Part shown: positions 1 through 7,826 of the stretch, one piece after another
Layout of the letters: every line of letters begins with the position of its first letter
Position numbering within the stretch: position 1 is the first letter of the stretch
DNA from: Bacteroidales bacterium
GTDB taxonomy: Bacteria > Bacteroidota > Bacteroidia > Bacteroidales > JAADGE01
Reading direction: 5' to 3'
DNA length: 12,801 nucleotides
Assembly (NCBI GenBank): GCA_029932445.1
Contig: JAOZQB010000075.1
Span: 1 to 12,801, forward strand
The notes under the pieces: generated by a model
Seen by the model: only the letters and a program-made list of their open reading frames with translations
What the model was told of the DNA's origin: nothing
Database searches by the model: none
Position numbers and translations under genes: made by a program

Positions 1-31
1 GGTATTATGTTAATTTAAATCATTAAAAATA

Positions 32-2917
32 TTATTGAATGATTAATTTAGAAACAACTGATTTGTCGCCTAAATTAATTTTAATAAAATAAATTCCCTT
101 TGAGACATAATTCAATTTAATAATATGATTTTCAGAAGTATTTAATTTATTCGAATAAACAAGCTTTCCTGTCATATCAGAAATTGAAACATCAGCAGTT
201 TTTTCAGTTTCTTTAAAACCAATATTAAATACTCCGTTTGAAGGGTTCGGGTATATTGATATCAAATCATTAAATTTGACATCTTCAACTGATGTAGCAT
301 CCGTAGTAAAAGAAATCTCCTTTCCGTAACTAATCCCGTTAGGATTTATGGCATATGACTTAACATAATAATCACTTCCGTTAGATAAACCATTTATATC
401 AATAAAATAATTCCCTATACCGACAACAGGATTTGTTTGAGAAACAATAACATCAATATCACTTAAATCAGGATTTGAATCTCTGCTTAATACAAAACCA
501 CTTTCAGTAACACCGGAACTAAAATCATCAACAATTGTTCCGTATACAGTAACCATTTTATTTGTAAGATTTTTAATACTGTCAGTTGTTATATAAGGAG
601 AATAATTCCCGGATAATTCAAGAGGAACCTCCCACATTCCTCTTCCGTATGAAGAAGCTCTCAATCTGCTGTTTTCCGGAACTACTCTGTCATAATATAT
701 ATCAAGTTCTGTTACATCGACCTTAGGTAAGCCGGCTCCGAACAAGACCCAATCATCATTTCCGTTTTTAATATAAGTACCGAAATCTGTTCCGGTATAC
801 AATTGAACGATTGTTGATTCCAAATCATTTTGCACAAGAGTATTTACCGGGATATCAGGCAATCCTTGCGAAATATCAGTCCAAGTATTTCCGCCGTCAG
901 CCGTCATGTACACACAATCAGAATTATAACCGCTTAATGCTACCCATACAGTATTGTCATCATCCTTTTTAATTTCAATATCTTTTATGCTGCTGTTTGA
1001 AAGAGGAAGATTATTAGTTATTTCTGTCCATTGATAACCATTATTTGTTGTTTTATAAATTGATGAATATTTTGCAACATATAAAACTTCCGGATTTAAA
1101 TTTGAAACTGCAATTGAATGAAGTGAAGATCCGAAACTACCGATATTTTGAAAATTTTGACCTTGATTAATTGTCTTCCATAAAGTGCTGTATCCTACAA
1201 ACAGAGTATTACTGTTATTAGGATCAAAAACATAAGGAGTAACCCATGAACCGGAGGGACCTCCGGAAATATTATCAGCAATATTAATAGAAACACCCCA
1301 TAAATTAGTTGTTCTGTATATGTCTCCGTAAGGTCCGCTTCCGTATTGGATATTATCATCATTAAAATCTACTAAACATTTCATTCCGTCACCTCCGTGA
1401 GCATCAATCCATATTCCGTCTTCAATCATCTTAGTTCCGTTGTCTTGCAGACCTGATAAACTAATATTTGGAGAGTTCCGGGAAACACTCAAACCATACA
1501 TCTGACTTATTATCAAGCCATCAGATAAATCTGTCCAGCTATTTCCGTCAGCAGATAAATAAACACCGCCGTCATTACATTCATAAAAATCTGAACTTCC
1601 CGGACGAAATGAAAAATAATGTTTATCCGCATGAACTGCTTGGACACCGCCACCGCCGTACCAATGATTACTTATATTCCAAGTTAAACCTCCGTCAACA
1701 GATTTCCATGTATTAACACCTCCGCAATATAAGACATCAGCATTTGTCGGATCAACCGCAAACGATAAATCATACCATCCTTGTCCGTTATTTGTCCCTG
1801 TTCCGTCTTCAGACCAATTCAAAATTGGTTTATCATCATAAATTAAAGTAAAACTATCACCGCTGTCCGTTGATTTATAAATACCCTTTAAACCATTTGA
1901 TGCATTTGAAGCTAATGCATATACAACATCAGGAGCAACAGGACTGACAGTTAATTCAATTCTTTTTGCCGATGAATTAGAAAAAACTGAATTCCATGTT
2001 GAACCTCCGTCTGTTGTTTTATCGATAAAACCATTACTGCGAGAAGATCCGTAAATAATTTGAGAATTTGCAGGATGAAATTCAATATCAATAAATTCGG
2101 AAGCATTAATCAGACTCCAATTTTGTCCTGCATCAATTGACTTATATAAACCGGCTGATGTTGCTGCATATAGTATATTATTATCCGTCGGATCAATCAA
2201 CATATTATTTACAACATCCCCGTTTCCGGGATTAAAACTTAAACCTGTAGTGTTCCAATGTAGCCCGCCGTCAATTGATTTTAATACACCGACACCATAA
2301 TTATCAAACGCATCTCTGTCGCCGGTTCCGATATAAATGGTATTCGAAGTTACATAATCTGAAGGGACAATTACGGCACTAACACCCAAAACTTCGTTGC
2401 TGTCTGTTAAAGCAATCCATGAATCCCCGCCTGTTTCGGTTAACCATAATCCGCCTGCCGGTGCTCCTACCCAGAATGTATTTGCATCTGTAGGATGAAA
2501 TGCAATCGTATTAAGCCTGCCTAATCCATTATAACCGCCAATGGTAATATTAGGTCCTAATTGATTCCAAGCTTGCAAATAGTCTTTTTGTACGCTTTTT
2601 TGAATTTGGAAATCAGCAAATGCTTTATGTCTTAATTCATACGGAAACATACCTGTTTTTTTATCGACTCTGGTTTCCCAATAATTCTCCCATCGTCTGA
2701 ACTGATTCCAACCGTAGGCTTTTTCAGTTTCTCCTTTTTCATTTATACATTTTCCGTCTTTTACATTTTTATTATCCCAATAAAGATTAAATGCTTTTTG
2801 ATATTCAAAAAATGAAATATCCGTAATCTTTTTTTCAGGAAGAAAATTTCTCCATTCTTGTGCATTTCCTGCATTCATTATTAATATTCCCAATAAGACT
2901 AATGTGATTTTTTTCAT
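32..2917 (-). CDS. Secreted VPS10/sortilin-like beta-propeller protein with T9SS type A sorting domain
   Basis: A 961-residue exported protein. Residues 1-20 are a signal peptide (MKK start, hydrophobic core, cleavage near NAQ-EW). Residues about 115-770 carry some ten Asp-box/BNR-like motifs of the form S/T-x-D-x-G-x-x-W, for example SIDGGLHW near 214, SIDAGQNW near 260, TTDGGSTW near 301, SVDGGLTW near 406 and TADGGNTW near 672, as in VPS10/sortilin-like propellers. Residues about 778-872 look like a fibronectin-III-type domain of the kind common in Bacteroidota surface proteins. The last ~75 residues are a T9SS type A sorting domain (IYPNPSNGVFNI at 888-899, ending KLIIQ), which in known systems directs outer-membrane export and surface attachment or release. 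Function is not assignable: Asp-box propellers include glycan-binding, hydrolase and purely structural proteins, and I see no catalytic signature. It is monocistronic with its own strong promoter. Confidence 0.9.
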   Translation of the reverse strand: MKKITLVLLGILIMNAGNAQEWRNFLPEKKITDISFFEYQKAFNLYWDNKNVKDGKCINEKGETEKAYGWNQFRRWENYWETRVDKKTGMFPYELRHKAFADFQIQKSVQKDYLQAWNQLGPNITIGGYNGLGRLNTIAFHPTDANTFWVGAPAGGLWLTETGGDSWIALTDSNEVLGVSAVIVPSDYVTSNTIYIGTGDRDAFDNYGVGVLKSIDGGLHWNTTGLSFNPGNGDVVNNMLIDPTDNNILYAATSAGLYKSIDAGQNWSLINASEFIDIEFHPANSQIIYGSSRSNGFIDKTTDGGSTWNSVFSNSSAKRIELTVSPVAPDVVYALASNASNGLKGIYKSTDSGDSFTLIYDDKPILNWSEDGTGTNNGQGWYDLSFAVDPTNADVLYCGGVNTWKSVDGGLTWNISNHWYGGGGVQAVHADKHYFSFRPGSSDFYECNDGGVYLSADGNSWTDLSDGLIISQMYGLSVSRNSPNISLSGLQDNGTKMIEDGIWIDAHGGDGMKCLVDFNDDNIQYGSGPYGDIYRTTNLWGVSINIADNISGGPSGSWVTPYVFDPNNSNTLFVGYSTLWKTINQGQNFQNIGSFGSSLHSIAVSNLNPEVLYVAKYSSIYKTTNNGYQWTEITNNLPLSNSSIKDIEIKKDDDNTVWVALSGYNSDCVYMTADGGNTWTDISQGLPDIPVNTLVQNDLESTIVQLYTGTDFGTYIKNGNDDWVLFGAGLPKVDVTELDIYYDRVVPENSRLRASSYGRGMWEVPLELSGNYSPYITTDSIKNLTNKMVTVYGTIVDDFSSGVTESGFVLSRDSNPDLSDIDVIVSQTNPVVGIGNYFIDINGLSNGSDYYVKSYAINPNGISYGKEISFTTDATSVEDVKFNDLISIYPNPSNGVFNIGFKETEKTADVSISDMTGKLVYSNKLNTSENHIIKLNYVSKGIYFIKINLGDKSVVSKLIIQ

Positions 2918-2960
2918 TTTAATTGATATTTATTATGTATTATTAATAGTATATGATTTA

Positions 2961-2993
2961 CAAACTTAATAATGGTTGCATTAAGTTATCAAA
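2961..2993 (-). promoter_or_regulatory. Bacteroidota-type promoter for the secreted propeller gene
   Basis: On the minus strand, TTTG (2990-2993) lies 21 bases upstream of TAAGTTTG (2961-2968). Both match the Bacteroidota primary-sigma pattern TTTG / TAnnTTTG exactly, with usual spacing. The inferred transcription start is about 2953-2955, giving a leader of roughly 37 bases before the ATG at 2917. This is the cleanest promoter in the window. Confidence 0.6.
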
Positions 2994-3018
2994 GAAACAT
3001 AAATCATAATAAGAATAA

Positions 3019-3056
3019 GGTGATTCCTGTCACAATTGATCTATTCTGCAATCACC
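3019..3056 (-). terminator. Possible weak terminator hairpin at the end of the coiled-coil operon
   Basis: GGTGATT (3019-3025) and AATCACC (3050-3056) are perfect 7-base inverted arms around a 24-base loop. In the minus-strand transcript the stop codon of the 113-residue gene lies in the loop, and the stem is followed by a U-rich stretch (TTATTCTTATT). It sits just before the separate promoter of the next gene, where an end would be expected. The long loop makes it weak. Confidence 0.25.
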
Positions 3057-3382
3057 ATTCCCTTGATGCTCTTTTTCTCTGAAACGGAAAAAAAAGTTGT
3101 ATCGGAGTTTAAGCCGGAAGAATCTCTTAAAAAACTCAGATCCTGATTATTTACTGTCAGATGAATAAGCGAATCATTCTCAGATATATGAAAAATTATC
3201 GTATCGAAATTAATTTTAATTTCGGAATTTGAATTGTCTGTAACCGTTGTATCATTAAAATTAAAAATCCTCCCTCCGGAAATATCATTTTGATGAACAT
3301 AAGCATATCTTGCTCCTGCAATAATAATTAATGCGAAAATTATTTTAGCGAAAGGTGTTAATTTCAATCTTCTTTTCATCAT
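3041..3382 (-). CDS. Small membrane-anchored protein of unknown function
   Basis: 113 residues, not recognised. It opens with a basic cytoplasmic stretch (MMKRRLKLTPFAK), then one hydrophobic segment at about 13-29 (IIFALIIIAGARYAYV). The remaining ~80 residues are acidic, rich in Ser/Thr/Asp/Asn, cysteine-free and predicted to lie outside the inner membrane. Two ATG codons are adjacent, so the start is uncertain by one residue. Only 10 bases separate it from the coiled-coil gene upstream, so the two are almost certainly co-transcribed. The basic-plus-hydrophobic N terminus resembles the anchor of larger Bacteroidota periplasmic proteins, so this could be a shortened relative, but that is inference. 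No catalytic motif is visible. Confidence 0.75.
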   Translation of the reverse strand: MMKRRLKLTPFAKIIFALIIIAGARYAYVHQNDISGGRIFNFNDTTVTDNSNSEIKINFDTIIFHISENDSLIHLTVNNQDLSFLRDSSGLNSDTTFFSVSEKKSIKGMVIAE

Positions 3383-3392
3383 TTATTATTTT

Positions 3393-4379
3393 TTAATCTT
3401 CTAAAGTTTTTTCCAAATCAGCAAGTCCTTCTTCTTCTTTTTTAATTTTCAGTAAATCTTCTTCTTTCGGTTCACCGAATAAAAATGAAGACCCTTCTTT
3501 TTCAAATTTCTCCAATATTTCAAGACCTTCTTGCTCATAAATACCGTTTTGCAAATCAATACTGTCTATGAAACTTCCCGAAACTTCAATGAATCGCTCC
3601 ATTTCACCGATTTTTTGGTGAATATCTTCAACAACAGTTTCGGTTGCCATATCAAAAATTAATCGCTTATCCGGATCACCCTGAATAATTGACATTGCAC
3701 GTTTCATTGCAGAATGACTGGTTTTAATTGCTTTAAGTTCTTGTTTTCGCATACGTACATCATTATCGGTATCTTGAATTAAATAACCCGAATTAACATG
3801 AATTTTGTTTAAAACTTTATATAAAACCAACATCTTATCCAGCAATTTTTGATAACGTTCATTTGTTTCTTTTAATCTTCCGTATTGTCTTGTATTAATG
3901 GTAATAAGTTCATTCTTCCCTTGTTTTTTTGCTTGTTCAGCCAATTTAATACTGTGCTCCATTTCACGTCTGTTCTTCAGAATAATTGTTTTTAATTGTG
4001 AGACTTGGCCTTTCAATTGTGTAATATGCAAATTCATTTTTCGCATATTCTTTTTTAAATATTCCACATAATTTTCAAGAATTTTAATCGGGTCAATTTG
4101 AACAAACAATCCGGTAATCCAACGCATAAAACTTTTATACATATACCAAATTAAATTTCGAACACGTTTGTCAAAAATCATATACAATAAAGCAAGTACA
4201 ACTGCTCCCAAGGCAATCGTACTTATTGTTCCTTTCAATAAACTTGTTATAAAACTGAAAATCGGAACATGATATATTGCTATAACGGCAGCACCTGCAA
4301 TTAAAAAGAAAGCACCGAGTTTTCCTTCGGGTCTTCTCCAAAAAGATTTTTTCTTTACGGAAGGTAATTGATTGTTCAT
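3393..4379 (-). CDS. Two-pass inner-membrane protein with long coiled coil, remotely PspA-like in layout
   Basis: 328 residues, not recognised as a named family. A basic N terminus (KKKSFWRRPEGK) precedes two hydrophobic segments at about 21-38 and 45-69. From about residue 98 to 290 it is almost entirely helical and charged with heptad-like spacing (for example QLKGQVSQLKTIILKNRREM at 121-140), then an acidic Glu/Lys-rich tail. The order of a long helix, an AEQAKKQGK segment (147-155), a second long helical run and later shorter helices recalls PspA/IM30 (ESCRT-III-like) proteins; that is inference from pattern only, and classical PspA lacks such membrane segments. It is the first gene of a two-gene operon with the 113-residue protein and is divergent from the exported VWA gene, suggesting a shared envelope role. 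A coiled-coil scaffold or stress protein is the plain alternative. Confidence 0.85.
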   Translation of the reverse strand: MNNQLPSVKKKSFWRRPEGKLGAFFLIAGAAVIAIYHVPIFSFITSLLKGTISTIALGAVVLALLYMIFDKRVRNLIWYMYKSFMRWITGLFVQIDPIKILENYVEYLKKNMRKMNLHITQLKGQVSQLKTIILKNRREMEHSIKLAEQAKKQGKNELITINTRQYGRLKETNERYQKLLDKMLVLYKVLNKIHVNSGYLIQDTDNDVRMRKQELKAIKTSHSAMKRAMSIIQGDPDKRLIFDMATETVVEDIHQKIGEMERFIEVSGSFIDSIDLQNGIYEQEGLEILEKFEKEGSSFLFGEPKEEDLLKIKKEEEGLADLEKTLED

Positions 4380-4401
4380 ATTTTACGTTTTTATGTTAAT
4401 G

Positions 4402-4433
4402 CAAATATAATTAAAATTCCAAATTGAGACAGA
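4402..4433 (-). promoter_or_regulatory. Promoter for the coiled-coil operon
   Basis: On the minus strand, TATATTTG (4402-4409) matches the Bacteroidota -7 pattern TAnnTTTG exactly. TCTG (4430-4433) lies 20 bases upstream and matches TTTG in three of four positions. The inferred start is about 4395, leaving a leader of about 16 bases before the ATG at 4379. Confidence 0.5.
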
Positions 4434-4465
4434 ATAAATATGAATTTCACCTAAAATATTAACAA

Positions 4466-4500
4466 TTGCATCTCTTAAGTATCATTTTTTATTACTTTTA
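4466..4500 (+). promoter_or_regulatory. Possible promoter for the VWA-DUF4340-yicC operon
   Basis: TACTTTTA (4493-4500) matches the -7 pattern TAnnTTTG in all but the last base and sits 24 bases before the VWA start codon. The nearest upstream TTG (4466-4468) is 24 bases away, wider than usual. It shares the 145-base divergent region with the minus-strand promoter at 4402-4433. Confidence 0.25.
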
Positions 4501-4524
4501 CGTGTTCTGTTTAAATCAAGAATC

Positions 4525-5913
4525 ATGAAATCAACAATCAAACAAACGATTATTTTTCTGCTGTTTTTCGGAATATTTTTCTCCGTACATTTCTCCGGTC
4601 AAGCACAAGTAAGAAGAAGCCCGATGAAAACACGCATACTCTTTATCTTTGATGAATCGTACAGTATGACCGGAAATTGGAAAACCGGCAGAAAAATAGA
4701 TATAGCAAAGAAACTGCTGATTAAAATGGTTGACAGTTTAAAGCATATTGACAATCTTGAAATGGCATTACGAATGTACGGAAATAAAAGTAAAATGCCT
4801 CCGCAGGATTGTAATGACACCCATCTTGAAGTTCCTTTCAGTCAAAACAATGCGGAACAAATAAAACGTAAATTAGAAATTACGATTCCGAAAGGGACAA
4901 CACCCATTGCCCGTTCGTTGGAAGAAGCCGGCGATGATTTTCCGCCGTGTTATAATTGTAAAAATATTATCATTTTAATAACTGACGGAAAAGAAGAATG
5001 CAAAGGCGACCCGTGTAAGATTGCAATTATTCTTCAAAACAAAGGCATTACTATAAAACCGTTTATTATAGGAATCGGTTTGGATGTTGAATTTAAAGAT
5101 GCTTTTGAATGTATCGGAAGTTTCTACAATGCAACCAATGAAGAACAATTTTCGGAAATTATGAAAAAAGTAGTTCACAAATCACTTTACGGAACTTCTG
5201 CAGAGATTGATTTGTTAAACAGTTCCGGTCAACCGAAAGAAACAAATGTAAATATCAGTTTGTTTAATCAAAAAACAGGTTTGCTTTTCAAGAATTTTAT
5301 TCACACAATAAATTACAAAGGCAATCCGGATACCATTGTTCTGCCTTCAAGCATTACTTATAAAATGAAAGTACACACTATTCCGCCTGTTATTAAAGAA
5401 AACATAACAATAACAGAAGGAAAGCATAATAAAATAATAACTAAAACACCTCAAGGCAAATTAAATATCATTCAAGAAAGGGGTTTGGAATTGAAAGGAG
5501 TAAAATGCATTGTAAGAAAACACGGAAGTATGAAAACGCTTTATGTTCAAGATATGTTTGAACCTATAAAATATTTGACAGGGACTTATGATTTAGAGAT
5601 ATTCACAAAACCTCGTATTTATTATAAGAATATAAAAATTAATCAAAGCAAAACGACTTCAATAAAAATCAAACAACCGGGTTTGGCAAATATTTATCTG
5701 CCCTCAAAGGGTTTCGGCGGAATATACAAAATAGATAAAGGGGATGTAAAATTAATTGTGGATTTAAATCAAATTACTTTAAAAAGCATCTATTTACAAC
5801 CGGGACATTATATTGCTGTATATCGCCCTGCCGGGATAAAAATGACTTCTATGTCAAAAGAAAGACACTTTATTATAAAATCAGGTCGTTCCGTTAATGT
5901 CAGTTTAAGATAA
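4525..5913 (+). CDS. Exported von Willebrand factor A (VWA) domain protein
   Basis: 462 residues. Residues 1-28 are a signal peptide (hydrophobic run IIFLLFFGIFFSVHF, then SGQAQ). Residues about 35-215 are a VWA domain with a complete metal-ion adhesion site: DESYS (D43, S45, S47) fits DxSxS, GTTP (124-127) supplies the Thr, and ITDG (D154) the second Asp. Six cysteines (96, 142, 145, 159, 164, 196) fall in this domain, which is plausible for disulfides in an exported protein. Residues about 225-462 are beta-rich and look like two or three small sandwich domains; they contain no recognised enzyme motif. VWA domains of this kind bind protein partners through a metal ion; the ligand here is unknown. 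It heads a same-strand run with the DUF4340 gene (46-base gap) and yicC, and is divergent from the coiled-coil operon. Confidence 0.88.
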   Translation: MKSTIKQTIIFLLFFGIFFSVHFSGQAQVRRSPMKTRILFIFDESYSMTGNWKTGRKIDIAKKLLIKMVDSLKHIDNLEMALRMYGNKSKMPPQDCNDTHLEVPFSQNNAEQIKRKLEITIPKGTTPIARSLEEAGDDFPPCYNCKNIIILITDGKEECKGDPCKIAIILQNKGITIKPFIIGIGLDVEFKDAFECIGSFYNATNEEQFSEIMKKVVHKSLYGTSAEIDLLNSSGQPKETNVNISLFNQKTGLLFKNFIHTINYKGNPDTIVLPSSITYKMKVHTIPPVIKENITITEGKHNKIITKTPQGKLNIIQERGLELKGVKCIVRKHGSMKTLYVQDMFEPIKYLTGTYDLEIFTKPRIYYKNIKINQSKTTSIKIKQPGLANIYLPSKGFGGIYKIDKGDVKLIVDLNQITLKSIYLQPGHYIAVYRPAGIKMTSMSKERHFIIKSGRSVNVSLR

Positions 5914-5959
5914 AAACCGGCTATATCCGTATATACACCTTATTAATCAATAAAATACA

Positions 5960-6937
5960 ATGAATAAAACTCAAAAAATAACAATCTCATTTTTTTTTCT
6001 TCTGATTGTTTCCGTCGGTTTGTATTATTTTTTTAAATCTGACAATAAAAATATGACTTCTGAACTGTTTATTGTGAAAGATACTGCCGATATTGCAAAA
6101 ATTATTATTTCGCAAGATTCCGGAAAAGTTATTTTAACACGAAATAAAGAATTGCATAATTGGATTGTTGACAACAAATATCCCGGAAATAAAAAAGCAA
6201 TAAAGAAATTATATCAAACACTGACAGAAGTAAGAATAAGTAAACCGGTATTGCACTCAAAAAAAGATTCTTTGATGAAAAATATTCAAAGCAACGGTAA
6301 AAAGGTTGAAATATATAACTCAGACAACCGGTTGATTAAGAGAATAATGGTGGGAAGTTTTCAAAAACAACTCGAAGGTACCTATTTGTATAATCCGAAA
6401 GAAAAATCAATTTTTATAGTTAATATTCCCGGACTTGAAAATGATTTGAATTATCGGTATAACATTAATCCCGTATATTGGCTGAAACCGGAAATTTTTT
6501 CGTACCGTCCGAATGATATAAAAGAAATAGTTTTAAACTATCCCGAAAAGCCTTCAAAATCATTTAAGCTCAAAATTCTTAAAGATACCGCCTATCTTAA
6601 TCACTTATCAAACAATGCTACTGTCAAAAATCTGAATCTTCTCAAAGTGGGAAGTTACTTAAGTTATTTTTTAAACGTAAAATTTGCATCGGAAACAAAT
6701 GATACCGAAAAACTCCGAAACAAATTGTTAAATAAAATACCTTATGCCGAGATTACGGTTATCGATATCAATCAACATACAAAAAACATTAAATTATTTC
6801 AAATTAAAAGCGGTTCGGAATTCGGCAAATATGATTTAAATAAATTACATGCTCTGATTAATGATAAAGATGTTGTTATCGTAAAATATGTTGATTTTGA
6901 TTTAATTTTAAAAGATATTTATTACTTTGTAAATTGA
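5960..6937 (+). CDS. DUF4340-like single-pass membrane protein
   Basis: 325 residues. A short basic start (MNKTQK) precedes one transmembrane segment at about 8-24 (ITISFFFLLIVSVGLYYFF). The rest is predicted periplasmic. The opening of that domain (KDTADIAKIIISQDSGKV, then LTRN..HNWIV, then a helix with KKAIKKLYQTLTEVRISKPV) follows the DUF4340 pattern, in which a strand-rich unit presents a Trp after a short repeat. Family members are often encoded with GldG-type ABC transporter subunits of gliding or export systems; no such genes are present here, so the link is family knowledge only. It lies 46 bases after the VWA gene and 13 bases before yicC, so co-transcription is likely. The assignment rests on pattern recognition and the biochemical role is unknown. 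Confidence 0.75.
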   Translation: MNKTQKITISFFFLLIVSVGLYYFFKSDNKNMTSELFIVKDTADIAKIIISQDSGKVILTRNKELHNWIVDNKYPGNKKAIKKLYQTLTEVRISKPVLHSKKDSLMKNIQSNGKKVEIYNSDNRLIKRIMVGSFQKQLEGTYLYNPKEKSIFIVNIPGLENDLNYRYNINPVYWLKPEIFSYRPNDIKEIVLNYPEKPSKSFKLKILKDTAYLNHLSNNATVKNLNLLKVGSYLSYFLNVKFASETNDTEKLRNKLLNKIPYAEITVIDINQHTKNIKLFQIKSGSEFGKYDLNKLHALINDKDVVIVKYVDFDLILKDIYYFVN

Positions 6938-6950
6938 AAATTCCATAATT

Positions 6951-7826
6951 ATGATAAAATCAATGACCGGTTACGGTAAAAAATCGATTACTTTTAATAA
7001 CAAAAAAATAAGTGTTGAAATTAAGTCGCTGAACAGCAAAAACTTAAATCTTCAAGTAAGAATTCCGGAATCATACAACAGCAAAGATTTAGAAATCAGA
7101 AATGTATTATCCGAAGAATTAAAAGGCGGAAAAATCAGCTTTACTTTGAATATTGACAATCATGAAAGAAATTCATTGAATTTGAATAATGAGAAAATTT
7201 CTTTTTATTATAAAGAACTGGAAACAATTGCCTTAAAGCATAATTTAAAACCCGAAAACGAACAACTTTTACAAGCTGTTTTAAGATTGCCGGATATTAC
7301 GGAAAATGAAGCCGAAGAAGAAAATCCTGAAGAATGGAAACAAATCAAAAGTCTGATTAAAGAAACAATTAAAGAAATTCAAAAATTCAGATTACAAGAA
7401 GGAGCTTCAGCTGAAAGAGATATTACTGAAAACATTCAAAAAATTGAACAATTAATTCCCGAAGTTGAGAAATACGAAAGCGAACGAATCGAAACCGTAA
7501 AAGAACGACTGAATTCAAAACTAAAAGAATTTATTGATAGCGGAAATCAAAACGGGGATCGCTTTGAACAAGAAATCATTTATTTTTTAGATAAATTTGA
7601 TATTAACGAAGAAAAAATTCGCTTAAAAAATCATTGTTCTTTTTTTATTGAAACCATGCAACAAAATGAAGTTGTCGGTAATAAATTGGGATTTATTGCA
7701 CAAGAAATCGGCAGAGAAATAAATACTCTCGGGTCTAAAGCAAATCATGCCGAAATTCAAAAAATTGTTGTTAATATGAAAGATTATCTCGGTAAAGTTA
7801 AAGAACAAAGCTTAAATATTTTATAA
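6951..7826 (+). CDS. yicC: YicC family endoribonuclease
   Basis: 291 residues, the usual length for the family. The start MIKSMTGYGK is the YicC hallmark, followed by EIKSLNSKNLNLQVRIPE (23-40), the N-terminal domain. A helical middle contains LRLPDI (111-116) and FRLQEGAS (146-153). The C-terminal DUF1732 region keeps GDRFEQEI (202-209), FDINEE (216-221), GNKLGFIAQEIGREINTLGSKA (in part, 243-264) and the final VKEQSLNIL. In E. coli YicC acts on RNA, including the small RNA RyhB, and is described as a cytoplasmic endoribonuclease. In many bacteria yicC is followed by gmk (guanylate kinase); here it is not, and a 323-base gap comes next. It is the third gene of the run beginning with the VWA gene, with only 13 bases to the gene before it. 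Confidence 0.95.
   Translation: MIKSMTGYGKKSITFNNKKISVEIKSLNSKNLNLQVRIPESYNSKDLEIRNVLSEELKGGKISFTLNIDNHERNSLNLNNEKISFYYKELETIALKHNLKPENEQLLQAVLRLPDITENEAEEENPEEWKQIKSLIKETIKEIQKFRLQEGASAERDITENIQKIEQLIPEVEKYESERIETVKERLNSKLKEFIDSGNQNGDRFEQEIIYFLDKFDINEEKIRLKNHCSFFIETMQQNEVVGNKLGFIAQEIGREINTLGSKANHAEIQKIVVNMKDYLGKVKEQSLNIL

Noticed and set aside
18..44. Inverted repeat AATCATT / AATGATT at the end of the propeller gene as a terminator
   Set aside because: The arms are short and almost pure A/T, the stop codon lies inside the loop, and no clear U-tract follows; pairing of this kind is common by chance in such AT-rich DNA.
1468..1716. Plus-strand frame of 82 codons inside the propeller gene
   Set aside because: It is antisense to a well-supported protein; the openness comes from repeated codons for the Asp-box motifs on the other strand, and the peptide has no recognisable features.
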